From positions 1 to 45,997 of the forward strand of contig NZ_AMXA01000031.1 in the NCBI RefSeq assembly GCF_000310145.2: a DNA stretch of 45,997 nucleotides, in the 5' to 3' direction. Position 1 is the first letter of the stretch; the number at the start of each line of letters is the position of its first letter. The position numbers were made by a program, and so were the translations under genes. This stretch comes from Thauera sp. 28. GTDB lineage: Bacteria > Pseudomonadota > Gammaproteobacteria > Burkholderiales > Rhodocyclaceae. The notes below the pieces were generated by a model that ran no database searches, had not been told where the DNA came from, and worked only from the letters and a program-made list of their open reading frames with translations. Below, one piece after another: positions 1 to 8,687 of this stretch.

Positions 1-1896
1 CAGGCGCGCCGGGCGTACCGGCTTGTGCAGGAACTGCGCGCCTTCGGCCTGGATGCGGGCGAGGGTCTCGGCGGGGGCTGCCGTGCCCAACAGCACGGCT
101 GGGAGCGCCTCGAGGCCGGGGCGGGTGCGGATGTCGGAGACCAGTTGGAGGCCGTTGGCGGCGCCATCGAGGTCGACCAGAAGCAGGTTGGGCCCGACGC
201 CGTCGTTGATGAGGGCGTGTGCGTCGTCCGCGCGGCGTGCGGTGATCATGTCGCAGCCCCAGTGCGTCAGCAGATCGGTCAGGGTGCGCTCGGCGGGGAC
301 GTCCTCACTCACGAGCAGCACGACAAGGCCGTCGAGGCGGCCGAGTGCGCGGGCGTCGTCATGCGCCCGGGTGGCTTCCGCTGCGGTGCCCGCAGGGACC
401 TCGATGGCGAATACCGATCCGCGGCCGGGGGCGGAGCGCAATTCGACCACGAGCCCGAGCAGGTCGGTCAGCCGGCGTACGATCGCCAGGCCGAGGCCGA
501 GGCCCTTGTCGCGCGCGCGTTCCGGGTTGTCGAGCTGGACGAACTCCTGAAAGATGATGTGCTGCTCATCCGCTGCGATCCCTCGTCCGCTGTCGCGGAT
601 TTCGATGCGCAGGCGGGTGCCGCGTCGGCGGCAGGCGATCAGTACGCTGCCTTGTTCGGTGTAGCGGATGGCATTGCTGACCAGGTTGGAGACGATGCGC
701 TCGAGCAGGTGGGGGTCGGTGTGGGCACGGCACGGCGGGCAGTGCAGGCGCAGTCGCAGGCCGCGTGCCTGAGCTGCGGCCGAATAGCCGTGTGCGATGC
801 GTTCGAGGCAGGCATGGAGGTCGAAGTGCGTGGGGGCGGGGTTGAGCACCCCGGCGTCGAGGCGGGAAATGTCGAGCAGGCTGTCGAGCAGGCTTTCCAT
901 GGCCTCTGCCGACGCCGAGATGCGCTCGGTGATCCGCCGGCTGCGTTGATCCAGGCCCTGCTGCTGGAGTTCGGAGAGGAACAGCCCCAGCGCATGCAAT
1001 GGCTGGCGCAAGTCGTGGCTGGCGGCGGCGAGGAAACGCGACTTCGCGAGGTTGGCGCGCTCGGCCTCTTCCTTGCGTGCGCGCAATTGTGCGGTGGCGT
1101 CATCGATGCGCTGTGACATGGATGCATGCACGTTGGCCAGCCGTTCGGCCATCTCATTGACGCCCTCTGCAAGCCTGCGCAGGCTGCCACCGCCCTGTAC
1201 GGGTACCCGTTCGTGCAGCCGGCCCTGGCCAATGCGCTGCACCGTCTCGGCCACGCTGCGGATTGGCCCGGTGACGCTGCGGCTCATGCTGCGCACGAGG
1301 AGCAGGCTGCCGAGGGCAACGACAAGGAGCCAGCCGGCACCGATCCACAGGAGTTCGATCTGGCGCTTCTGCAGGCGTTCGAGCGAGAGGTCGACCACGA
1401 CCGTGCCCATCGGGGGTGGTTGCCAGCTGCTGGCGTTACCCGGTTCGAGCTCCAGGCTGGTGATGCCACCGGTAGCGGGCAGCGCACTCGAGGCGATCGG
1501 TTCTACGATGCGCAGCCAGCGTCCAGCGCCATTGTGATGGATCAAGGGGGCCGGCGCGGCCGGCGCCAGCGGCCATTCGGTGGCCGGTTTGCCCGCTGTG
1601 GCCAACAGCCTGCCGTCCGCGGCCAGGATCGCGACGCCGAGCACGTCATCGGCGGTGAGCAGGGCGTTGCCCAGCTGTTGCAGTGATTGCAGGTCGCCCG
1701 AGAAGACGGCGTACTCGCTTCCGGCCGCGAGTTGGCGGGCGTGGGCTTGCGCGCGGGCGAGCAGGGCTTCGTCGAGGTCCGCCAGCCGCAGGCTGACGTG
1801 GGTGGCGGTCATCAAGGTGGCGAGCACGATCGTCGGCATCAGGGCGACGAAGGTGACGCGGGCGCGTACGCCCCAGTTGCGCATTCGCTTCATCAT
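1..1896 (-). CDS. Hybrid sensor histidine kinase (3' end outside window)
   Basis: Membrane histidine kinase with a C-terminal receiver; 632 codons are visible and the frame is still open at base 1. Order seen: TM helix about residues 14-33; an extracytoplasmic region of about 150 residues; TM helix about 182-203; a HAMP-like linker; the H box SHDLRQPLHAL with phospho-acceptor His294; the N box NLVSNAIRYT near 402; the G boxes DSGRGI near 435 and GLGLGLAIV; then a receiver with Asp575 in LLLVDLDGA and the conserved Lys in FLHKP at the very edge. The start ATG (1896) overlaps the TGA of the upstream periplasmic-protein gene by four bases; a second ATG follows at once. The RQP-type H box is common in NahK/ErcS'-like hybrid kinases (family knowledge). 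The signal is unknown; the coupled binding protein is the obvious candidate input. Confidence 0.9.
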   Translation of the reverse strand, partial: MMKRMRNWGVRARVTFVALMPTIVLATLMTATHVSLRLADLDEALLARAQAHARQLAAGSEYAVFSGDLQSLQQLGNALLTADDVLGVAILAADGRLLATAGKPATEWPLAPAAPAPLIHHNGAGRWLRIVEPIASSALPATGGITSLELEPGNASSWQPPPMGTVVVDLSLERLQKRQIELLWIGAGWLLVVALGSLLLVRSMSRSVTGPIRSVAETVQRIGQGRLHERVPVQGGGSLRRLAEGVNEMAERLANVHASMSQRIDDATAQLRARKEEAERANLAKSRFLAAASHDLRQPLHALGLFLSELQQQGLDQRSRRITERISASAEAMESLLDSLLDISRLDAGVLNPAPTHFDLHACLERIAHGYSAAAQARGLRLRLHCPPCRAHTDPHLLERIVSNLVSNAIRYTEQGSVLIACRRRGTRLRIEIRDSGRGIAADEQHIIFQEFVQLDNPERARDKGLGLGLAIVRRLTDLLGLVVELRSAPGRGSVFAIEVPAGTAAEATRAHDDARALGRLDGLVVLLVSEDVPAERTLTDLLTHWGCDMITARRADDAHALINDGVGPNLLLVDLDGAANGLQLVSDIRTRPGLEALPAVLLGTAAPAETLARIQAEGAQFLHKPVRPARL

Positions 1897-2885
1897 GGCA
1901 CATTGCGCGCTTCGATGGCTTTCAGTCCGCGGAGCAGGGCCTCGGCACTTGGCAGGTCGAGCCCCAGGGAGCGTGCGACGGTGGTGTTGACTTCGACTTC
2001 GTACAGGCCAGGCCTGGCAGGCGGTGGCAGCGCTGCGCCGGCAAGCGTGTGCAGGGCCAGGGTGGCGGCTTCGGTGCCGACCTGGTCCGGGGTCGTGTAC
2101 AGGCCAATGACCGCGCCCGCGCGCACGAAGGCAGCCGAGTAGCCGAGTACGGGCGAGCGCAGTCTGAAGGCGGTCAGCAGCACGTTGTGTGCAGTGTGCA
2201 TGTGATAGATGCGGGGGTCCGGCACGGTGATGAGGACGGCGGGTTCGGCCATCGTCGTGCGCAATGCGGTGTAGAGACCACGGTCGTCCTCGATCACGGC
2301 GCTGGATACCGAGAGCGCATGCGCCTGGGCGCCTTGTTCGATAGCCTTCGCGAGTTGTGCGCTGTCGGGGCTGGCGATGAGGGCGATGCGATCGTAGTCG
2401 GGGAGTGCGAGCCGGACGAGGCCAAGCTGGCGTTCGACAGGTTGGTCGAGGACGATGGCCGTGCGCGGCAGCATGCTGGGGCGTGCCGGCAAGGCTGCGA
2501 ATGCCTGCTGGGACAGCAGGACGTGAAGCAGCGGGGCGGGTGGGTCGAGCGCGGTCGCAGTCTGCGCGGCGCGGCTGCCGATCGTGATCACCAGGTCGGC
2601 TGGCGGGAGCGCTTCGGCGGGGCTGTCGGCGGTGGAGAGGCGGGTCTCGATGTCGACGGCGGCAGGCGCAGCCGCCAGCGTGCGCCGCAGGGCGGCGAGC
2701 GTTTCCGCGTGGATGCCTTCGTTGCCGCTCGAGATCACGAGGATGCGCCCCGCGGCGAAGCCAGGCGCCGATAGCAGCAGGCTGCACACGACAAGCGCGG
2801 CAACGACGACGCTCGTCATCAGCGGGCGCCCGACAATGCGAATGGAATCAATGGCGCAGCCGCCTGGAGTTGCGCCTTGCGTCAT
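1893..2885 (-). CDS. Periplasmic ABC-substrate-binding-like protein
   Basis: Predicted exported protein of 330 residues resembling the ABC_sub_bind (TrpX-like) family: a two-lobed core with segments such as ADLVITIGSRAAQ, RIALIASPDSAQ, VLITVPDPRIYH and SPVLGYSAAFVRAGAVIGLY. A hydrophobic stretch ending SAPGFAAG looks like a signal peptide. I chose the ATG at 2885: it has a purine-rich AAGG nine bases upstream and places two arginines before the hydrophobic core. The ATG at 2819 gives a shorter leader with no positive charge and no clear ribosome site. No permease or ATPase gene is adjacent. The gene is coupled by a 4-base overlap to the hybrid kinase, so I infer a sensory role in ligand perception rather than transport. 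The ligand cannot be read from sequence. Confidence 0.75.
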   Translation of the reverse strand: MTQGATPGGCAIDSIRIVGRPLMTSVVVAALVVCSLLLSAPGFAAGRILVISSGNEGIHAETLAALRRTLAAAPAAVDIETRLSTADSPAEALPPADLVITIGSRAAQTATALDPPAPLLHVLLSQQAFAALPARPSMLPRTAIVLDQPVERQLGLVRLALPDYDRIALIASPDSAQLAKAIEQGAQAHALSVSSAVIEDDRGLYTALRTTMAEPAVLITVPDPRIYHMHTAHNVLLTAFRLRSPVLGYSAAFVRAGAVIGLYTTPDQVGTEAATLALHTLAGAALPPPARPGLYEVEVNTTVARSLGLDLPSAEALLRGLKAIEARNVP

Positions 2886-2902
2886 CGTCGCCCGCCTTCG
2901 GA

Positions 2903-2931
2903 GCCCGCGGCAGGTGTCACGTGCCGCGGGC
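2903..2931. promoter_or_regulatory. Perfect 10-bp inverted repeat in divergent gap (candidate operator)
   Basis: GCCCGCGGCA (2903-2912) and its exact reverse complement (2922-2931) flank a 9-base spacer containing GTGTCAC. It lies 18 bases upstream of the start of the periplasmic-protein gene and about 175 bases upstream of the divergent response regulator. It could be a dimeric regulator site or an mRNA leader hairpin; the sequence alone does not decide. Confidence 0.45.
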
Positions 2932-3104
2932 AGGACGGGGCGTTGAGGCAAACTGTCATGGTGCGGCGACGGCTGTGCAGGTAGGGTGGCAAGCTTTCGA
3001 TTGTCCTCCGTTTCTCGCGTTCGGCATAGGGTTTGCCGGTATGCGGCGTGCTATCCTCGGCGCCCTTGGCCGTGGCCGGCGTAACGCTTGGTGTGGGGTG
3101 GAAA

Positions 3105-3737
3105 GTGACTGCGATCCTGATTGTGGAAGACCATGCGCTGGTGCGCGAAGCGATGGTGCAGGGATTGGGCAGGCTTGGAGCCGGTGTGCGCTGTATCGAG
3201 GCGGGCAGTGCGGACGAGGCGCTCGCGTGCCTGGATGCGGAGGGCAGTGTGGACCTGGCGGTTGTCGACCTGATGCTGCCGGAAATGAGCGGGTTCTCCC
3301 TGCTTGCGATCCTCGGCAAGCGCTTTCCGGACATGCCGGCCATCGTCGTGTCGGCGATGGATGACGAGGCGTCCGTCCGTCGCGCCATGAAGGCAGGGGC
3401 GTCGGGTTTCGTGTCGAAATCGAGTTCCGGCGACACGCTGCTGCAAGCCGTGCGCGAGGTGCTCGACGGCGGCGTGCCCACGCCGCCCCGGTTCGCGCCG
3501 GCGGCGCCGACGCCCAGGCGCGCCCGCCCGCTGGCAGAACAATATGGCCTCACCACGGCTCAGGCGAGGGTGCTCGAGTTGCTCGCGAATGGGTCTACGA
3601 ACCGGGAGATCGCCGACTCGCTGGGCCTGTCCGAAGGGACGGTCAAGGTGCACATGACAGCCATCTTCCGCGCTCTGGGGGTGGTCAATCGGGCGCAGGC
3701 GCTGGTGGCGATCGCCCGCAGCGGAACGCGCCTCTAG
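3105..3737 (+). CDS. NarL/LuxR-type response regulator
   Basis: Two-domain transcriptional regulator of 210 residues. The N-terminal receiver begins TAILIVEDH with the acidic pair at residues 8-9, phospho-acceptor Asp55 in VVDLMLPEMSG and the conserved Lys in GFVSKSS. A proline-rich linker (PTPPRFAPAAP) leads to a C-terminal GerE/LuxR helix-turn-helix (LTTAQARVLELLANG, then REIADSLGLSEGTVKVHM). The GTG start at 3105 is chosen because GGGGTGG lies just upstream and the receiver fold starts immediately; the in-frame ATG at 3033 would add 24 unrelated residues. It is divergent from the binding protein/hybrid kinase pair, which makes it the likely output of that system. Its stop is 12 bases from the stop of the convergent ParA-like gene. 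Targets are unknown. Confidence 0.93.
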   Translation: MTAILIVEDHALVREAMVQGLGRLGAGVRCIEAGSADEALACLDAEGSVDLAVVDLMLPEMSGFSLLAILGKRFPDMPAIVVSAMDDEASVRRAMKAGASGFVSKSSSGDTLLQAVREVLDGGVPTPPRFAPAAPTPRRARPLAEQYGLTTAQARVLELLANGSTNREIADSLGLSEGTVKVHMTAIFRALGVVNRAQALVAIARSGTRL

Positions 3738-3749
3738 CGTCGACTGCGT

Positions 3750-4457
3750 TCAGTGCGAGCGGCGGTCGCTGTGCGCGAGGCGCAGCGGCATGTCGGCAGC
3801 AGGCAGTTGCTCGGATGCTTGTTCGAGATCGTAGAGTCCGGTGTCGTCAACGAAGTCGATTTCCAGGACTTCGAGCACCTGGCGCGCGATTGCGCGGCAT
3901 GCATTGGCAAGCGGGGTCGGCAACTGCTCGGGGATCTGCTTCTGCAACAGCAGCTTGGATGAAGAGAGCGCGTTGACCGGGCGCAGGATGCGATGCTTGT
4001 AGGCGCCCATGAGCTGCGCCACGCTGCGGTCCGCAGCCTCGCGTTGCCAGGCATTGTGCGGCCACTGCGTGGGCACCGCGTAGGCGCGCGGAAACATCTC
4101 GAGGTCGCGCGCGACGGTGCGGATGTCCTCGTGCGATTCGCGGAAGGGCAGCAGCACGATGTCGGACAGGGCGTAGAGCTTGCGGTCCATCTCCGTGCGG
4201 TTGCCGCCGCCGTCGATGACTCCGATCCAGTCCTCGAGCCCGCGTAGCTTGTCGACGACCTTCGTGAGTGCGTCGCGTGTGCGTGCGTCGGCGATCACAT
4301 AGCGGCGGCCGGTGGGTACGAGGGGTTCGCGCGATGTGTCTGTAAGCACGCAGGCGGCGCGTTGGCCCAGCAGCCCGAGGCCCTGGCACAGCATGTGCGA
4401 AAGCGTGGTCTTGCCTGTGCCGCCCTTGTTGCCGATGACGCAAATGATCTCAGCCAT
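3750..4457 (-). CDS. Orphan ParA/MinD-like P-loop ATPase
   Basis: 235-residue cytoplasmic ATPase with a deviant Walker A box KGGTGKTT (residues 11-18: signature Lys11, phosphate-binding Lys16), the hallmark of ParA/MinD/Soj ATPases that form nucleotide-sandwich dimers. The Walker B strand reads WIGVIDGGGNRTE instead of the usual D-x-P-P-type segment. A further strand SDIVLLPFRES and a long C-terminal half follow. The ATG at 4457 has AGGA about nine bases upstream; the in-frame extension to 4544 has no family features. No parB-like gene, centromere repeat or replication gene is adjacent, so plasmid or chromosome partition is not supported. Relatives include single-copy ParA-like proteins that place cargo, and StbB/TraL-like ATPases. 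Substrate unknown. Confidence 0.85.
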   Translation of the reverse strand: MAEIICVIGNKGGTGKTTLSHMLCQGLGLLGQRAACVLTDTSREPLVPTGRRYVIADARTRDALTKVVDKLRGLEDWIGVIDGGGNRTEMDRKLYALSDIVLLPFRESHEDIRTVARDLEMFPRAYAVPTQWPHNAWQREAADRSVAQLMGAYKHRILRPVNALSSSKLLLQKQIPEQLPTPLANACRAIARQVLEVLEIDFVDDTGLYDLEQASEQLPAADMPLRLAHSDRRSH

Positions 4458-4566
4458 GAATGTCCATCCTGAACTCGGAGTACCCGCGAAGGGATGAGCA
4501 GGATTATCGGCCCGCCTGTCAGCCCCCGAGCCCGGAAAAAGCATGCTTTAGTACCCCCATTTCCGC

Positions 4567-5334
4567 CTAAGAGGCATGTGGGCGGCTGCTGATCCGGTAG
4601 GCATGCAGTCGCGTGCGCCGCCGGTCGTCGACGTCGATGACGAAGTCCGCCTCGCAATCGGGCACCGGGAAGCTGTTGCTCACCAGCAGGCTGCCCGGGC
4701 GCATCTCGGCGCAGGCCTTGTGCCATACCGCCGCCATCGGAACAGGGGACAGGAAGGCGTACACGACGTCGTAGTGCGCCCATGAGTGTGCGAAGAGGTC
4801 GCTGCGTTCAAGCGTGACGTTGGGGATGCCCGCACACAGCGCCCTGCCGAGCAGCCAGGGGGCTGGTGCGAGCTCGACGCCGACGAAGCTGCAGTCGGGT
4901 CGTGTACGCGCAAGCGGCCGCAGCAGTGTGCCGGTACCGGCGCCAATGTCGAGCACGCGTGCAGGTTCATCGGGCAGCAGGCGCAGCACGGCCGCTGCGG
5001 TGGCGGCATTGCTCAGATAGAGCGGCACCTGCGTCCGGAAGCTGGTCCAGTAGATCAGCAGCAGTGCGACGAATGCGGCGAGATACCAGGCGGGATCGAG
5101 GGCGAATCGATGCGCCATGACGGCCATCGGCAGGAAGAGCAGGTGGATGAGCAGCCACCAGCGCGCACTGCCGAGCATGCCCGAGGCCAGCGCGGCGATG
5201 CCGGCCTGGGACAGCACCAGCGGCCACAGGCCGGTGACCAGTCCAGTCCGGGCAAGGACGTAGGCACCGGCGCAGCCGGCCAGCTGGGCGACGAGGGCCA
5301 TTAGGGCTGGTGCGTGTCTGATGGGGAAGGGCAC
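4567..5334 (-). CDS. Membrane-anchored class I SAM-dependent methyltransferase
   Basis: The N-terminal third holds about three hydrophobic helices (around LAGCAGAYVLARTG, LWPLVLSQAGIAALASG-LLIHLLFLPMAVM, and YLAAFVALLLIYW). A Rossmann methyltransferase domain follows, with motif I VLDIGAGTGTLL about residues 125-136, then SFVGVELAP and YDVVYAFLSPVPM. The substrate is not recognisable. The start is uncertain: GTG 5334 keeps an Arg-His before the first helix, ATG 5301 is possible, and the ATG at 5460 is rejected because it would lie on the tRNA promoter. None has a good ribosome site. It is on the same strand as the ParA-like gene 109 bases downstream, so cotranscription is possible. Confidence 0.75.
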   Translation of the reverse strand: MPFPIRHAPALMALVAQLAGCAGAYVLARTGLVTGLWPLVLSQAGIAALASGMLGSARWWLLIHLLFLPMAVMAHRFALDPAWYLAAFVALLLIYWTSFRTQVPLYLSNAATAAAVLRLLPDEPARVLDIGAGTGTLLRPLARTRPDCSFVGVELAPAPWLLGRALCAGIPNVTLERSDLFAHSWAHYDVVYAFLSPVPMAAVWHKACAEMRPGSLLVSNSFPVPDCEADFVIDVDDRRRTRLHAYRISSRPHAS

Positions 5335-5437
5335 GATCGCAGGCTGGGTGAGCGCCCGGTAGCGGGCGGTGGAGCGCGGATCATAGCCCGCAGAGATCGG
5401 GTGGGCTGGCCTGGGGTAAAAAAATTTCAGAAAGTGT

Positions 5438-5466
5438 TTGACACTTCGTGGGGTGAGCACTATAGT
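5438..5466 (+). promoter_or_regulatory. Strong sigma70 promoter of tRNA-tuf operon
   Basis: TTGACA at 5438-5443, a 17-base spacer and TATAGT at 5461-5466. An A/T-rich stretch (5417-5433) upstream resembles an UP element, and a GC-rich discriminator (GCGGGGC) follows the -10. These are the known traits of growth-rate-regulated stable RNA promoters. The tRNA-Tyr 5' end is 16 bases after the -10, so the leader is only a few bases. Confidence 0.88.
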
Positions 5467-5481
5467 GCGGGGCTTCCCGAC

Positions 5482-5566
5482 GGAGGGATACCCAAGCGGT
5501 CAACGGGATCAGACTGTAAATCTGACGGCTCAGCCTTCGAAGGTTCGAATCCTTCTCCCTCCACCA
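5482..5566 (+). tRNA. tRNA-Tyr (GTA)
   Basis: 85-base class II tRNA. The acceptor GGAGGGA pairs with TCCCTCC, the anticodon GTA is at 5516-5518, the variable arm is long, the T arm contains GGTTCGAATCC, and CCA is encoded. First gene after the strong promoter. Confidence 0.97.
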
Positions 5567-5654
5567 GATGCATCGTGTTGCCAGGTGAAGTTCTGTCCTG
5601 ATCAACACAAGTGGTTGTAGTGAATCGATTGCAGCTTGCTGCGGCGTGGTAAGT

Positions 5655-5728
5655 GCGGGTGTAGCTCAATGGTAGAGCAGAAGCCTTCCAAGCTTATGAC
5701 GAGGGTTCGATTCCCTTCACCCGCTCCA
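5655..5728 (+). tRNA. tRNA-Gly (TCC)
   Basis: 74-base tRNA. The acceptor GCGGGTG pairs with CACCCGC, the anticodon TCC is at 5687-5689 in the loop CTTCCAA, the T loop is GGTTCGATTCC, and the encoded end is TCCA. It is second in the tRNA-tuf operon. The 88-base spacer from tRNA-Tyr has no recognisable gene. Confidence 0.97.
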
Positions 5729-5755
5729 GATGTGCTGCGTTTGTACTGTTTCGGA

Positions 5756-5830
<75 letters not shown>

Positions 5831-5915
5831 CTCATTTTCTGCCTGGCCTGGCGCGGCGGCCAATATTGTTGGCTGCCGCACTGGTTTTTCTGGTTCTGAT
5901 TTTAAGGATAGCGAT

Positions 5916-7106
<1,191 letters not shown>

Positions 7107-7123
7107 TTACTCGTAATTGCCAG

Positions 7124-7149
7124 AAAGCGCACCCGCCTGGGTGCGCTTT
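7124..7149 (+). terminator. Stem-loop after tuf copy 1
   Basis: Perfect 11-bp stem AAAGCGCACCC/GGGTGCGCTTT around GCCT. The stem ends in TTT but has no long T tract, so partial termination or RNA processing is as likely as full termination; tRNA-Trp starts 15 bases later. Confidence 0.65.
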
Positions 7150-7163
7150 GCAGTGTCTGCTGC

Positions 7164-7239
7164 AGGGGTATAGCTCAACTGGCAGAGCGTCGGTCTCCAA
7201 AACCGAAGGTTGGGGGTTCGATTCCCTCTGCCCCTGCCA
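7164..7239 (+). tRNA. tRNA-Trp (CCA)
   Basis: 76-base tRNA. The acceptor AGGGGTA pairs with TGCCCCT, the anticodon CCA is at 7197-7199 in the loop CTCCAAA, the T loop is GGTTCGATTCC, and the encoded end is GCCA. It sits between tuf and secE, an arrangement common in Betaproteobacteria. Confidence 0.97.
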
Positions 7240-7263
7240 TATTTTCTCGGGTGGTTATCCGCA

Positions 7264-7611
7264 ATGGCCGATAAGTTGAAATTCGCGCTGGCGCTGGCAC
7301 TGTTGGCAGCCGGCGTGGTCGGCTTCTATCTGCTTTCCGAGCAGCCGCTCGTGCTGCGCGTGCTGTCGGTGCTGGTCGGTTTTGGTGCTGGTGTCGCAGT
7401 CGCCTCCTTTTCGGAGCAGGGGCAGCGTTTCATCGGCTTTGCGCGTGAATCGATCACCGAAGTCAAGAAAGTCGTCTGGCCCAGCCGCAAGGAAACCATG
7501 CAGACCACTGGTCTGGTGTTTGCCTTCGTGGTGGTCATGGCGATCTTCCTGTGGCTGACCGACAAGACCCTGGAATGGGTTCTCTACGATCTCGTTCTGG
7601 GTTGGAAGTGA
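7264..7611 (+). CDS. secE: Preprotein translocase subunit SecE
   Basis: Inner-membrane component of the SecYEG channel; it clamps SecY. 115 residues with three hydrophobic helices (about 7-23, 28-46 and 79-98), the three-helix form typical of Proteobacteria. Before the last helix lies the conserved cytoplasmic amphipathic segment [26 protein letters not shown] 7264 is preceded by GGGTGG and lies 24 bases after tRNA-Trp; upstream in-frame codons run into the tRNA. nusG starts one base after the stop, so the two form the usual secE-nusG unit. Confidence 0.96.
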   Translation: MADKLKFALALALLAAGVVGFYLLSEQPLVLRVLSVLVGFGAGVAVASFSEQGQRFIGFARESITEVKKVVWPSRKETMQTTGLVFAFVVVMAIFLWLTDKTLEWVLYDLVLGWK

Positions 7612-7612
7612 T

Positions 7613-8146
7613 ATGACGAAGCGTTGGTATGTGGTTCACGCCTACTCGGGCTTCGAGAAGTCCGTGCAGCGCGCGCTGATCGAGCGCATCAATCGCGCCG
7701 GCATGCAGGATGGCTTTGGCCAGATTCTGGTGCCGGTCGAGGAAGTGATCGAGATGCGCAACGGTCAGAAGACCGTGACCGAACGCAAGTTCTTCCCGGG
7801 TTATGTTCTCGTCGAGATGGAAATGAACGACGAGACCTGGCATTTGGTCAAGTCGACGCCGAAAGTCACCGGTTTCGTCGGTGGTACGGCGAACAAGCCT
7901 GCGCCGATCTCCGAGAAGGAGGTCGCGAAGATCATGCAGCAGATGCAGGAAGGGGTGGAGAAGCCTCGTCCGAAGGTGCTGTTCGAGATCGGCGAAGTCG
8001 TGCGCGTCAAGGAAGGTCCGTTTACCGACTTCCATGGCTCGGTCGAGGATGCCAACTACGAGAAGAACAAGCTGCGTGTGTCAGTGACCATTTTTGGTCG
8101 CGCCACGCCAGTCGAGCTGGATTTCGCGCAGGTCGAGAAGACTTGA
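7613..8146 (+). CDS. nusG: Transcription termination/antitermination factor NusG
   Basis: 177-residue RNA polymerase-associated factor that suppresses pausing and links polymerase to Rho or ribosomal S10. The NGN domain starts [20 protein letters not shown] and contains [13 protein letters not shown]. The C-terminal KOW domain contains [20 protein letters not shown] and ends LDFAQVEKT. Length is close to the usual 181. It follows secE by one base and precedes the L11 operon leader by a gap of 107 bases. Confidence 0.97.
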   Translation: MTKRWYVVHAYSGFEKSVQRALIERINRAGMQDGFGQILVPVEEVIEMRNGQKTVTERKFFPGYVLVEMEMNDETWHLVKSTPKVTGFVGGTANKPAPISEKEVAKIMQQMQEGVEKPRPKVLFEIGEVVRVKEGPFTDFHGSVEDANYEKNKLRVSVTIFGRATPVELDFAQVEKT

Positions 8147-8253
8147 GCGTAAAGGCGGGCCCGCGGGCCTGCCGTAGCCCGTTCACGCGGGCGATGCGAG
8201 GAGCGTCGGGCGGCTGCCCGGTGCGCTAGCACTCATCACAGGAGCAAGCCTCA
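8147..8253 (+). promoter_or_regulatory. rplK-rplA leader with three stem-loops
   Basis: GC-rich gap with three adjacent hairpins: 8154-8173 (8 bp with one G-U, loop CGCG), 8177-8192 (5 bp) and 8207-8220 (CGGGC/GCCCG around GGCT). In E. coli, L1 binds the L11-L1 mRNA leader and represses translation. One of these hairpins could serve that role here, but I cannot identify the L1 motif with certainty. AGGAG of the rplK ribosome site is at 8241-8245. Confidence 0.4.
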
Positions 8254-8685
8254 ATGGCAAAGAAAATCATTGGTTACATCAAGCTGCAGGTTCCGGCCGG
8301 TAAGGCCAACCCCAGCCCCCCGATCGGTCCGGCGCTTGGTCAGCGCGGCCTGAACATCATGGAGTTCTGCAAGGCGTTCAACGCCAAGACCCAGGGCATG
8401 GAGCCCGGTCTGCCGATTCCGGTGGTGATCACTGCCTTCGCCGACAAGTCCTTCACCTTCATCATGAAGACGCCGCCGGCGACGATCCTGATCAAGAAGG
8501 CTGCAGGTATCCAGAAGGGCTCGCCGAAGCCGCACACCGACAAGGTGGGCAAGGTGACCCGCGCCCAGGTTGAAGAGATTGCCAAGGCCAAACAGCCCGA
8601 CCTGACCGCTGGCGACCTCGAAGCTGCCGTGCGCACCATCGCCGGCTCCGCCCGCAGCATGGGCATCACCGTGGAGGGCCTGTAA
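8254..8685 (+). CDS. rplK: 50S ribosomal protein L11
   Basis: 143-residue protein of the GTPase-associated centre, binding 23S helices 43-44 and needed for factor-dependent GTP hydrolysis and stringent-response sensing by RelA. The proline-rich N-terminal domain contains [19 protein letters not shown], the thiostrepton-site loop. The C-terminal rRNA-binding domain ends [15 protein letters not shown]. Full length. An AGGAG ribosome site precedes ATG 8254, and rplA begins 2 bases after the stop. Confidence 0.97.
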   Translation: MAKKIIGYIKLQVPAGKANPSPPIGPALGQRGLNIMEFCKAFNAKTQGMEPGLPIPVVITAFADKSFTFIMKTPPATILIKKAAGIQKGSPKPHTDKVGKVTRAQVEEIAKAKQPDLTAGDLEAAVRTIAGSARSMGITVEGL

Positions 8686-8687
8686 TC

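Noticed and set aside
25-1116. Plus-strand open frame over the kinase gene
   Set aside because: It is the antisense shadow of the hybrid kinase, whose H, N and G boxes and receiver are read on the minus strand.
4538-4549. Perfect 12-base palindrome AAAGCATGCTTT upstream of the ParA-like gene
   Set aside because: Short, with no partner copy or clear promoter next to it; this size arises by chance in 46 kb.
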